Assembly (NCBI GenBank): GCA_965277345.1
Contig: CBDICI010000004.1
Coordinates: forward strand, 1,426,001 to 1,490,000
Direction: 5' to 3'
Source of the DNA: CAIOYC01 sp965277345
Lineage (GTDB): Bacteria; Pseudomonadota; Alphaproteobacteria; Caulobacterales; Caulobacteraceae
Length of the DNA stretch: 64,000 bases
The notes beneath the pieces were generated by a model. The model was not told the origin of the DNA. It saw nothing but the letters and a program-made list of their open reading frames with translations, and made no database searches. Position 1 is the stretch's first letter. The number at the start of each line of letters is the position of its first letter. The translations under genes and the position numbers were made by a program. Of the stretch, positions 49,681 through 57,814 are shown one piece after another.

Positions 49681-49691
49681 GCGCGCGCAAA

Positions 49692-49719
49692 AAAGACGGC
49701 GCCGAAGCGCCGCCTTCTT
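49692..49719. terminator. Bidirectional rho-independent terminator
   Basis: AAAGACGGCGC-CGAA-GCGCCG followed by CCTTCTT forms a hairpin with an A-rich 5' side and a T-rich 3' side. It lies between the convergent TpsB and low-complexity protein genes, so it can end transcription from both sides. Confidence 0.75.
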
Positions 49720-49736
49720 GACGTTGTAGCCCGAAC

Positions 49737-50189
49737 CTAGTGGGCGCTGCTCGACCCGTTGTTGCTGGCGCTGGCCGTGTTGCTGTGGCCGCTCGCGCTG
49801 TTCGACAGGCCGCCGACGCTGGTTGACCCGATCGACAGGGGCAAGGCCAGGGCCAGCCCGGTGGAAGAACCGCTCCGGTTTGCATTCGTGGCCGCACCGT
49901 TGCCGTTGCCGGCGGTGGAGCTGTTGCTGGCCCGGCTGTTCGTGTGGTTGAAGGCCGTCTGCGGATTGGCGTCGATGCCGCCGAGGGTCAGACCCCCGAA
50001 GTTCTGGGCCGTCGAGCCCCCGCGATTGGCGCTGTTGGCGTTGGACGCATTGGTGTTGGAAACGCCACCGTTGTTCCCGCCGAGCAGACCACCGCCCAGG
50101 AGTCCGCCCGAATTACCAGCGGTTTGAGCCATGGCCGGAGCCGCGATCAGGGCCGCTGAAGCCGCGGCCATCAAGATAAGCGTACGCAT
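49737..50189 (-). CDS. Gly/Asn/Ser-rich exported protein
   Basis: A 150-residue protein with a clear signal peptide (LILMAAASAALIAAPAMAQ). The mature region is almost entirely Gly, Asn, Ser, Thr and Ala. It begins GNSGGLLGGGLLGGNNGG and contains LALALPLSIGS before a Ser/Asn tail. ATG 50189 follows AAGGAA on the minus strand; the longer frame to 50306 has no support. Composition resembles surface or biofilm matrix proteins. It is convergent with the TpsB gene and shares GGLLGG with the protein encoded at 47255. Confidence 0.72.
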   Translation of the reverse strand: MRTLILMAAASAALIAAPAMAQTAGNSGGLLGGGLLGGNNGGVSNTNASNANSANRGGSTAQNFGGLTLGGIDANPQTAFNHTNSRASNSSTAGNGNGAATNANRSGSSTGLALALPLSIGSTSVGGLSNSASGHSNTASASNNGSSSAH

Positions 50190-50404
50190 GATAGAATTCC
50201 TTTTAAAGTCTCGCCTTAGCCGCCTGACGAGGAAGTCATTGCCCTCGCAGGCACGCTCTATAAACAGACACTGGCGAGTGTCGTTCCAATAAAACTCCAA
50301 GTCCATAAGGCTACGCTTTTGATCTGGAACTATTTATGGCAAAGCTAATGGCCGCGCTGTTCACATATACTCGATTTTTTCGGCTACAGGCATCCGTAGA
50401 CGCC

Positions 50405-50537
50405 CATTATCAGTAGATAATACCTTATGGACGCTGCCCAAGCACGAGGCCGCGCCAGTCCCAGAACGCCCGGATGCGCACCTACCCCTCTTACCTCCGC
50501 TGACGCCGCCAGGTGAGGGAGACCACACCCGGGCGTT
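50405..50537. repeat. Nested inverted repeats in gap downstream of dcp
   Basis: AACGCCCGG (50465-50473) pairs with CCGGGCGTT (50529-50537). Inside, CCCTC-tt-ACCT pairs with AGGT-GAGGG. A separate small hairpin, ATTATC-AGTA-GATAAT, lies at 50405-50420. The gap 50190-50566 (377 bases) is clearly more AT-rich than its surroundings in its first half and holds no gene that I can support. It may contain a small RNA, or terminator structures for the minus-strand dcp gene and a promoter for the exported protein gene. Confidence 0.4.
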
Positions 50538-50566
50538 TGGACAGGTGACGTTGCAGCGACGCGCCG

Positions 50567-52672
50567 CTATTTTCCGCCAAGCCCGCGCTTGACGAGCAAC
50601 GGCCCCACCTCCGGATCGTGTCCGACCATGTTGCGGAACATCACGGTGTAGTCCTCGGTGTGCCCGCGCGAGAGGACGAGGTTGCGAAGCCGCTCGCCAT
50701 TCGCCCGCGTCATGCCGCCGTGACGCTGGAACCAGTCGTAGACGTTCTGCTGCAGCATGTCGGTCCAAATGTAGGCATAGTAGCCGGCGGCATAGCCCGA
50801 GCCCCAGATGTGGGCAAAGTAGCTCGACCGATAGCGCGGCGGCACGTGCGCGACGTCGAGCCCGGTCTGCGCCAGCGCCTTGGCCTCGAAGGCGTCCACG
50901 TCCGGCTTGGGCGCGTCGGCGGGCAGCGAATGCCAGGCCATGTCGAGCTGGGCCGCGCTCAGCAGCTCGCCGAAGGAGAAGCCCTGGTTGAACTTGTCGG
51001 CGCGCTTGACCTTGTCGACCAAGGCCTGCGGCATGGGTGCGCCGGTCTGGTAGTGCCTGGCGTAGTGGGCCAGCACCCGTGGCTCCAGCGCCCAGTGCTC
51101 GTTGAATTGAGAGGGAAACTCCACGAAGTCGCGCGCTACCGCCGTGCCCGACAGGCTGGGGTAGCGCTGATGGGCGAACAGGCCGTGCAGCCCGTGACCG
51201 AACTCGTGGAACATGGTGCGCACGTCCTCGAAGGTGATGAGCGCGGGCTGGCCCGGGGCGGGCTTGGTGAAATTGGCGGTGTTGGAGATGACGGGCTTGG
51301 TCCCGAACAGCATCGACTGGCGCACGAAGCTGTTCATCCAGGCCCCGCCCGACTTGTTGTCGCGCTTCCAGTAGTCGAAGTAGGCGAGGCCGAGCGGCGC
51401 CTTGTCCGCGTCGAACACCTCATAGACGCGAATGTCGGGGTGATAGGTCGGAATGTCGGTCCTCCGTTTGAAGGTCAGGCCGTACATCTGGTTGGCGGCA
51501 TAGAAGACGCCGTTCTCCAACACGTTCCAGATTTCGAGGTAGGGCTTGGTCTCGCTCTCGTCGAGGTCGTACTTCGCCTTGCGCACCTTCTCGGCATAGT
51601 GCTCCCAGTCCCACGGCTGTAGCCGGAAGCTGCCGTGATCGGCGTCGATGGCCGCCTGGATTTCGGCGGCCTCCCGCGCCTGGGCGGCTGCGGTGGGGGC
51701 GTCCAATGCATTCATGAACCGCTTGGCGGTTTCGGCCGTCCTGGCCATCTGCTCGTCGAGGGAATAGTCCGCCCAGGTCTTGTAGCCGAGCAGGTTGGCC
51801 TTTCGCGTGCGGAGCAGGATCAACGCGGCGATGGTCTCCCGCGTATCGTTTGCGTCGCCCTTTTCGGCCCGCGTCCAGCTCTGGTTGAACAGAGCTTCGC
51901 GGGTCGCGCGATCGTTCAGCGACTGGATCGCCGGCTGCGAGGTGGTGTTCTGCAGAGCCAGAACGTACTTGCCCTGTACGCCGCTGTCCTTCGCATCGCG
52001 CGCGGCGGCCTCCATCTCGCCCTGGCCGAGGCCGGCCAGCTTGGCCGGATCGTCGATGACCAGCGCGCCGTTCTTGGTGGCGGCGAGCAGCTTCTGCCGG
52101 AAGGCGATGCCCAGGCTGGAGATCTGCTTGTTGAGGTCGCGGAGCCCGGCCTGGTCGGCGGGCGAGAGTTGCGCGCCGGCGCGCACAAAGCGTTTGTAAT
52201 AGTCCTTGAGCAGCATCGATTGCTCGGGGTCGAGCTTAAGGGCCGCCCGCTCCTCGTACAGCGTCTTCACCCGGGCGAACAGTTTCGGGTCGAGATAGAT
52301 GGCGTCGTTGTAGGCCGCGAGCCTGGGGGCCAGCGCCGCCTGCGCCTTCTGCAGGGTCGGATTGGTGTTGGCCTGGGTCACCTGGCCAAAGGCGAGCTGT
52401 GCGCGGGTCAGCATCTGGCCCTGTCGCTCCATGGCGACGATGGTATTGTCGAACGTGGGCGCCGCCGGGCTGTCCGCGATGACGCGGATTTCCGAAAGGC
52501 TCTCGGCGATCCCTTCCTCGATAGCGGGCTGGTAGTCCGCGTCGTCGATCCTGTCGAACGGCGGCGCCTCGTAAGGAAGCGTGCTCGGTTGCTCGAACGG
52601 GTTAGGCGCGGCAAGGGTAGGGGACGCCGCCACGAGAATGGCCGCCGCGGCAATCAGGTGGAAAAAGGTCAT
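50567..52672 (-). CDS. dcp: M3 family peptidyl-dipeptidase (Dcp-like), exported
   Basis: A 701-residue zinc peptidase of the thimet oligopeptidase/Dcp family, which removes C-terminal dipeptides from small peptides. The zinc site H489-E-F-G-H493 lies in VRTMFHEFGHGLHGLF, with the third ligand in the following helix (FVEFPSQFNEHW). A signal peptide (MTFFHLIAAAAILVAASPTLAA) indicates a periplasmic location. ATG 52672 is preceded by GGGG and starts the signal peptide, whereas the longer frame to 52795 does not. Length is usual for the family. It stands alone and divergent from the sulfate transport operon. Confidence 0.94.
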   Translation of the reverse strand: MTFFHLIAAAAILVAASPTLAAPNPFEQPSTLPYEAPPFDRIDDADYQPAIEEGIAESLSEIRVIADSPAAPTFDNTIVAMERQGQMLTRAQLAFGQVTQANTNPTLQKAQAALAPRLAAYNDAIYLDPKLFARVKTLYEERAALKLDPEQSMLLKDYYKRFVRAGAQLSPADQAGLRDLNKQISSLGIAFRQKLLAATKNGALVIDDPAKLAGLGQGEMEAAARDAKDSGVQGKYVLALQNTTSQPAIQSLNDRATREALFNQSWTRAEKGDANDTRETIAALILLRTRKANLLGYKTWADYSLDEQMARTAETAKRFMNALDAPTAAAQAREAAEIQAAIDADHGSFRLQPWDWEHYAEKVRKAKYDLDESETKPYLEIWNVLENGVFYAANQMYGLTFKRRTDIPTYHPDIRVYEVFDADKAPLGLAYFDYWKRDNKSGGAWMNSFVRQSMLFGTKPVISNTANFTKPAPGQPALITFEDVRTMFHEFGHGLHGLFAHQRYPSLSGTAVARDFVEFPSQFNEHWALEPRVLAHYARHYQTGAPMPQALVDKVKRADKFNQGFSFGELLSAAQLDMAWHSLPADAPKPDVDAFEAKALAQTGLDVAHVPPRYRSSYFAHIWGSGYAAGYYAYIWTDMLQQNVYDWFQRHGGMTRANGERLRNLVLSRGHTEDYTVMFRNMVGHDPEVGPLLVKRGLGGK

Positions 52673-53016
52673 CGTCGATCCCCATGCTTTAGGGGGCGAG
52701 ATAGCAACCCTCCTTGCCGTATGTCGATAGACGGCGACCGAACGCGCTTGCTGACCGGACCACCATCGGCGACGCCCCGACCCCGGCCCGCGCAACCCCT
52801 TGCAGCCACGAGGAAACCGGCGGCAGCGTTTAGCAAAGGCCGCCGACAGCGCAGCTTTTCTGCAATTCCCAATGCAGTGGGATGCTTTAGCTGTGCCGCC
52901 TCAAGGCTCCATCCAGCCGATGAGGTTTGAGGTCTTCCGTGCACATATCGGTGAAGACGTAGACACGGCGTTTTTCCGCCCCCAATTCTTTACTTGAGCC
53001 GACGAGGCGCCGTTCC
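52673..53016. other. Divergent promoter region, dcp / sulfate operon
   Basis: A 344-base gap between two divergently transcribed genes. Short open frames are present but have no coding features. Promoters for both genes must lie here. I could not assign a convincing -35/-10 pair, and no CysB-type site can be named with confidence. Confidence 0.4.
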
Positions 53017-54063
53017 ATGCCTATCGACGATCCCATGCTCCACAATCGCCGCAGCCTGTTGATGGCCGGCCTGGCCGGGGCGAGCTTCACCGCCGGGTCC
53101 AGCGTGAGCGGAATGACGTTCGCCGCGTCTGTGCCCGTCACCCTCCTCAATGTCAGCTACGACCCGACGCGCGAGCTCTACAAAGCCATCGACGCCGCCT
53201 TTGCCGCCGAATGGCGCCGCAAGACCCAGCAGCAGGTCACCATCAACCAGAGCCACGGCGGCTCGGGCGCCCAGTCCCGATCCGTGGCGGACGGATTGCC
53301 CGCCGACGTGGTGACGTTAGCCTTGGCCTATGACATCGACGCGCTCGCCGACCGGGGCCTTCTGGCCAGGAACTGGCAATCTCGCCTGCCCGACAATTCC
53401 AGCCCCTACACCTCCACCATCGTCTTCCTGGTCAAGGCGGGAAATCCGCGGAAGATCCTCGACTGGGGCGACCTGCTCAAACCGGGCATCGAGGTCATCA
53501 CCCCCAATCCGAAGACCTCCGGCGGGGCGCGCTGGAACTTCCTGGCCGCCTACGCCTGGGCGTTGAAGCAGCCCGGCGGCAATGACGCCAAGGCCCGCGA
53601 CTATATCGGCAAGCTGCTGCATCAGGTTCCGGTGCTGGATACCGGCTCGCGCGGCGCCACCAATACCTTCACCCAGCGCGGCATCGGCGATGTCCTGCTG
53701 GCATGGGAGAACGAGGCGCATCTGTCGCTCGCCGAGTTCCCGGGCAAGTTCGAGATCGTCACGCCCTCGCTCTCCATTCTGGCCGAGCCGCCGGTGGCCG
53801 TGGTCGACAAGGTGGTGGACCGGAAGAAGACACGCGGCGTGGCCGAGGCCTATCTGCGCTTCCTCTACACGCCCCCGGCGCAGGAGATCATCGCCCAGAA
53901 CTTCTACCGGCCGCGGGACGCCGGGGTTGGCGCCAAATACGCCGCCAAGTTTCCCAAGCTGCCCCTCTTCACCATCGACGGACAGTTCGGCGGCTGGCGC
54001 AAGGCGCAGGCGACCTTCTTCGCCGACCGCGGCGTGTTCGATCAGATCTACAAGCCGCGATGA
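53017..54063 (+). CDS. sbp: Sulfate ABC transporter substrate-binding protein
   Basis: A 348-residue periplasmic sulfate/thiosulfate-binding protein. A Tat-like signal (HNRRSLLMAGLAGASF) is followed by the mature start VTLLNVSYDPTRELYKAIDAAFAAEW. Family blocks are INQSHGGSGAQSRSVADGLPADVVTLALAYDID, NPKTSGGARWNFLAAYAWA and GRGD-like anion-site loops. It captures sulfate for the permease encoded directly downstream; its stop overlaps the cysT start (ATGA). Gene order sbp-cysT-cysW-cysA is the standard importer. Confidence 0.95.
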   Translation: MPIDDPMLHNRRSLLMAGLAGASFTAGSSVSGMTFAASVPVTLLNVSYDPTRELYKAIDAAFAAEWRRKTQQQVTINQSHGGSGAQSRSVADGLPADVVTLALAYDIDALADRGLLARNWQSRLPDNSSPYTSTIVFLVKAGNPRKILDWGDLLKPGIEVITPNPKTSGGARWNFLAAYAWALKQPGGNDAKARDYIGKLLHQVPVLDTGSRGATNTFTQRGIGDVLLAWENEAHLSLAEFPGKFEIVTPSLSILAEPPVAVVDKVVDRKKTRGVAEAYLRFLYTPPAQEIIAQNFYRPRDAGVGAKYAAKFPKLPLFTIDGQFGGWRKAQATFFADRGVFDQIYKPR

Positions 54064-54911
54064 GGTTCAGCGCGGGGGCTGCCCGCTGGCGGACGCCGAG
54101 CGTGATCCCGGGTTTCGCCCCGGTGTTGGGCTTTACGCTGCTGTACCTGACCCTGATCGTCCTGATCCCGCTGGCGGCGCTCGCGCTTCGTCCGTGGGAG
54201 CATGGCGTTTCAGGGGTTTGGGAGACGGTATCGGATCCCCGAGTGCGGGCGGCGCTGACGCTTAGTTTCGGGGCGGCCCTGGTCGCGTCGGCGCTGAACG
54301 GGGTGATGGGCGTGGTCGTGGCCTGGGCGCTGGTGCGCTATGACTTTCCTGGGCGGCGGTTGCTGGATGCGGCGGTCGATCTGCCCTTCGCCCTGCCGAC
54401 GGCGGTGGCGGGTATCGCGCTGGCTACCCTTTACGGGCCGCACGGCTGGCTCGGCGCGCCGCTCGCCTCGCTGGGGATCAAGGTGGTCTATACGCCGCTG
54501 GGCGTGCTGATCGCGCTGGTGGCCGTCGGGCTGCCGTTCGTGGTGCGGACCGTGCAGCCGATCCTGGCCGAGGCCGAAGCCGAGATCGAGGACGCCGCCA
54601 TAACCCTCGGCGCCACGCCCTGGCAATGGTTCAGCCGCGTCCTCCTCCCCGCCCTGACCCCGGCGGTCATCACCGGCTTTTCGCTCGCCTTCGCCCGCGC
54701 GGTCGGCGAATACGGTTCGGTCATCTTCATCGCCGGCAACATGCCGATGCGGTCGGAGATCGCCCCCTTGCTGATCGTCACCAAGCTCGAGCAGTTCGAT
54801 TATGCCGGCGCGGCGGCGGTGGGGCTGGCCATGCTGGTGCTGTCGTTCGTGGCGCTCCTCGTCATCAACGGCGTCCAGCTGCTGATCTCCCGCCGGGGCG
54901 CCGCGGCATGA
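54060..54911 (+). CDS. cysT: Sulfate ABC transporter permease CysT
   Basis: A 283-residue inner-membrane permease with about six helices. The ABC-coupling EAA loop reads EDAAITLGATPWQWFSRVLLPALTPAVITG, followed by SLAFARAVGEYGSVIFIAGNMP, which is typical of CysT/CysU. ATG 54060 overlaps the sbp stop, and the gene's stop overlaps cysW. With CysW it forms the channel for sulfate, powered by CysA. Confidence 0.95.
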   Translation: MRFSAGAARWRTPSVIPGFAPVLGFTLLYLTLIVLIPLAALALRPWEHGVSGVWETVSDPRVRAALTLSFGAALVASALNGVMGVVVAWALVRYDFPGRRLLDAAVDLPFALPTAVAGIALATLYGPHGWLGAPLASLGIKVVYTPLGVLIALVAVGLPFVVRTVQPILAEAEAEIEDAAITLGATPWQWFSRVLLPALTPAVITGFSLAFARAVGEYGSVIFIAGNMPMRSEIAPLLIVTKLEQFDYAGAAAVGLAMLVLSFVALLVINGVQLLISRRGAAA

Positions 54912-55756
54912 ATGCACGCGTCGCGAACCGTCCATCCGGCGCCGGATGGGGCCTGCTCGCCCTCGCGGTGGGCTGGATCGGCCTGACCATTCTCACGCCG
55001 CTCGCGGTCGTGTTCGTAGAGGCGCTGGCGAAAGGTTGGGGCGCCTATCTCGCCGCCCTCGTCGAGCCCGACGCGATATCGGCGATCAAGCTGACGCTTT
55101 TGGTCGCGACCATCGCCGTCCCCCTGAACGCCGCGTTCGGCCTGGCGGCCGCCTGGTCCATCGCCAAGTTCGAGTTTCGCGGCAAGGCCATCCTGCTGTC
55201 GCTGATCGACTTGCCCTTCTCGCTCTCGCCGGTGATCTCGGGGCTGGTCTGGGTGTTGCTGTTCGGCGCCAATGGTTGGTTTGGACACTGGCTCGACCAG
55301 TGGGGGATTCAAGTGGTCTTCAACCTCACCGGCATTGTCCTGGCGACGCTTCTGGTCACCTTCCCCTTCGTCGCGCGCGAGCTGATCCCGCTCATGCAGT
55401 CGCAGGGCGCGGATGAGGAGATCGCCGCCGTGACGCTCGGCGCCGGCGGCTGGTCAACCTTCTGGGGCGTCACCCTCCCCAACGTCTGCTGGGGCCTGCT
55501 CTACGGCGTGCTGCTGTGCAACGCCCGCGCCATGGGCGAGTTCGGCGCCGTATCAGTGGTTTCCGGTCATATCCGCGGCCAGACCAACACCATGCCCCTT
55601 CACGTGGAAGTGCTGTACAATGACTACAACCTTGCTGCGGCCTTCGCCGTCGCCTCGCTTCTTGCCGGCCTTGCGCTCGTCACCCTCGCCGCAAAATCCG
55701 TGCTTGAATGGCGCATCGCCGGCGCCCAGCGGGCTGCCGCCGCAGAGGGTCGGTGA
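54908..55756 (+). CDS. cysW: Sulfate ABC transporter permease CysW
   Basis: A 282-residue permease paired with CysT. The EAA loop is DEEIAAVTLGAGGWSTFWGVTLPNVCWGLLYG, followed by NARAMGEFGAVSVVSGHIRGQTNTMPL, the CysW signature. Six helices are evident. ATG 54908 overlaps the cysT stop (ATGA). A four-base gap separates it from cysA. Confidence 0.95.
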   Translation: MNARVANRPSGAGWGLLALAVGWIGLTILTPLAVVFVEALAKGWGAYLAALVEPDAISAIKLTLLVATIAVPLNAAFGLAAAWSIAKFEFRGKAILLSLIDLPFSLSPVISGLVWVLLFGANGWFGHWLDQWGIQVVFNLTGIVLATLLVTFPFVARELIPLMQSQGADEEIAAVTLGAGGWSTFWGVTLPNVCWGLLYGVLLCNARAMGEFGAVSVVSGHIRGQTNTMPLHVEVLYNDYNLAAAFAVASLLAGLALVTLAAKSVLEWRIAGAQRAAAAEGR

Positions 55757-55760
55757 GCCC

Positions 55761-56840
55761 ATGGCCGCGCCCGCCGGGCTTTCGATCCGCAACGTCTCGC
55801 GCCGCTTCGATGCGCTGGCGGCCCTTGACGACGTTTCGCTTGATGTGGCGCCGGGCGAGTTCCTGGCCCTGCTCGGCCCCTCCGGTTCGGGCAAGACCAC
55901 CCTTCTGCGCACCGTGGCGGGGCTGGGGCGGCCCGATGCCGGAACCATCCTGGCCGAAGGGCATGACTTTCTGGCCATGACGCCGCGAGAGCGCCGCGTG
56001 GGGTTGGTATTCCAGCACTATGCCCTGTTTCGTCACATGCGCGTGGCCGACAACGTGGCCTTTGGCCTGAAGGTGCGCCCCGCCCGCGACCGTCCGCCCA
56101 GGCGCGTGATCGCCGAGCGGGTCGAGGCGCTGTTGGCGCTGGTTCAGCTCGAGGGGCTCGGCCATCGCTACCCGGCCCAGCTGTCCGGCGGCCAGCGCCA
56201 GCGCGTGGCCTTGGCCCGGGCGCTGGCCATCGAGCCCCGCATCCTGCTGCTCGACGAGCCGTTCGGGGCGCTGGACGCCCAGGTACGCAAGGAACTGCGC
56301 CTCTGGCTTCGCGAGCTCCACGACGTGACCGGCGTCACCACGCTGTTCGTCACCCACGACCAGGAGGAGGCGATGCAGATCGCCGACCGCGTGGCGGTGC
56401 TGCGCGCCGGCAGGATCGAGCAGGTTGGAAGCCCGGCAGAGCTTGAAGCCGAGCCGGTCTCCGCCTTCGTGTTCGACTTCCTGGGCGACGCCAATACGCT
56501 GGATTGCGTGGTCGAAGGGGGGACGGCCCACATCGGCGACCTCACCGCGCCCGTGGCCAATCCGTCCGACCTGCGAGGCGCCTTGGTCGCCCGCTTCCGC
56601 CCGCACGAGACCGACGCCGTCGATGCGGATGGCGCAAGGGACGGGCAGGGGGGCGTCCCCGTCACGATCACCGCCGTCACCGCCCAAGGCCGCCTGGTTC
56701 GCGTCGAGGGGCGTACAGAAGGCGGCGTGCGTCTGAACGCGGACCTGCCGAGGGAGCTCTTCACGCACCGGGCCGGAGAGCAGGTCCTCCTACGACCCCG
56801 GCGGGTCTTTGTCTTTCCGGATGCACCGTCTCGTCGCTAG
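55761..56840 (+). CDS. cysA: Sulfate ABC transporter ATP-binding protein CysA
   Basis: A 359-residue ATPase with Walker A GPSGSGKTT near residue 37, Q-loop VFQHYALF, signature LSGGQRQRVALARAL, Walker B ILLLDEPFGALD and the H-switch FVTHDQEEAM. A C-terminal TOBE-like regulatory domain follows (RFRPHETDAVD...). ATG 55761 is four bases after the cysW stop; the longer frame to 55620 lies inside cysW. It energises sulfate uptake and closes the operon. Confidence 0.96.
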   Translation: MAAPAGLSIRNVSRRFDALAALDDVSLDVAPGEFLALLGPSGSGKTTLLRTVAGLGRPDAGTILAEGHDFLAMTPRERRVGLVFQHYALFRHMRVADNVAFGLKVRPARDRPPRRVIAERVEALLALVQLEGLGHRYPAQLSGGQRQRVALARALAIEPRILLLDEPFGALDAQVRKELRLWLRELHDVTGVTTLFVTHDQEEAMQIADRVAVLRAGRIEQVGSPAELEAEPVSAFVFDFLGDANTLDCVVEGGTAHIGDLTAPVANPSDLRGALVARFRPHETDAVDADGARDGQGGVPVTITAVTAQGRLVRVEGRTEGGVRLNADLPRELFTHRAGEQVLLRPRRVFVFPDAPSRR

Positions 56841-56963
56841 ACTGGTTTGGTCCCTCGCGCCAACGGCCGACGCCGTCAGCAATCTCAACCAGCGGCGCCA
56901 GACTGTTACCAACACGGGTGCGTGGGCCGAACCCGTCGGCGGCGAAATTGGGACGCGACCGAT

Positions 56964-57611
56964 CTACTCCCGTGCGCCCGCCCAGCCCGGCAGGCTTCTC
57001 GCCTGGGGGGATTTGGCCAGGGTGAGGGCCCGCTTCACCGCGTCCTCGAAATCGTGCTCGACCAGCCTGTCAGGCAGATAATGACGGTAGAAATCGGCCC
57101 AGAGGAACTCGAAGAAGGGCGCATTGCTTTTAGCGCAGCCGCCCCGACGCAGGATCTCCCCCACCACGCTTCTGAAGGGATCGTCGGCCAGTTTGGCGAG
57201 CTTGCTCGGGATGTCCGATAACGCCTGCCGCTTTCCGTTGTGGTCGTAGGCGTGACACCAGGCGCTGTTGTCCAGGAAGGTCCAGAACTGGTCCTTCGGC
57301 AGGTGTCTAAGGTCGGCGAGCACATAGACCGCCAGGGTCTCGGCCCCCTCGTCGAGCAGGGCCTTGGCGAAGTGATGGTGATCAACGATGAAATGCCGCC
57401 CCTTGGGGCCGAGCACCGCCGGAACGGTGTGGGCCCGCAGCAACTCGATGCGCTTGTCATGGTCGGCCGATCGCCACTGGTCACGTTTCTTTTCGACCTC
57501 GCGCGCGCCGACGGTCATCTGGGTGGGACGAAGCTGCTCGACCGGGACGCCGACTTCCAGCCGCGCCATGGAGGGCGCCGCGATATCCTTTTCCCGGGTG
57601 GAGTCGCTCAT
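56964..57611 (-). CDS. ParB-like nuclease-fold protein (ParBc_2 type)
   Basis: A 215-residue stand-alone protein of the putative ParB-like nuclease group. Visible blocks are VEQLRPTQMTVGAREVEKKRDQW, GPKGRHFIVDHHHFAKALLDEG and FWTFLDNSAWCHAYDHNGKR. The HFIVDHHH motif takes the place of the ParB GxRR-type site. It has no helix-turn-helix, so it is not a partition protein. ATG 57611 is chosen because GAAGGG lies six bases before it; other ATGs at 57617 and 57680 are possible. It sits alone between convergent cysA and the kup gene. Its function is unknown. Confidence 0.8.
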   Translation of the reverse strand: MSDSTREKDIAAPSMARLEVGVPVEQLRPTQMTVGAREVEKKRDQWRSADHDKRIELLRAHTVPAVLGPKGRHFIVDHHHFAKALLDEGAETLAVYVLADLRHLPKDQFWTFLDNSAWCHAYDHNGKRQALSDIPSKLAKLADDPFRSVVGEILRRGGCAKSNAPFFEFLWADFYRHYLPDRLVEHDFEDAVKRALTLAKSPQARSLPGWAGARE

Positions 57612-57814
57612 CGTCATCCCTTCAACCGCAAGGCGCTGGTCAGGCGGGCCGCCGACGCGGCGAACTGAATACGGCATCAACCGACCTCATGCGCAAGCCT
57701 GGCGGCGCTGGACGGGCGACGACGATGCAAGTCCTGATGGCGCCTCATCACACAGCCAAAAACGGTCCTTTAGCGAGGAAGCGCTCAGCAAAGGGCGCCA
57801 TGAGGCTGAGCGCC

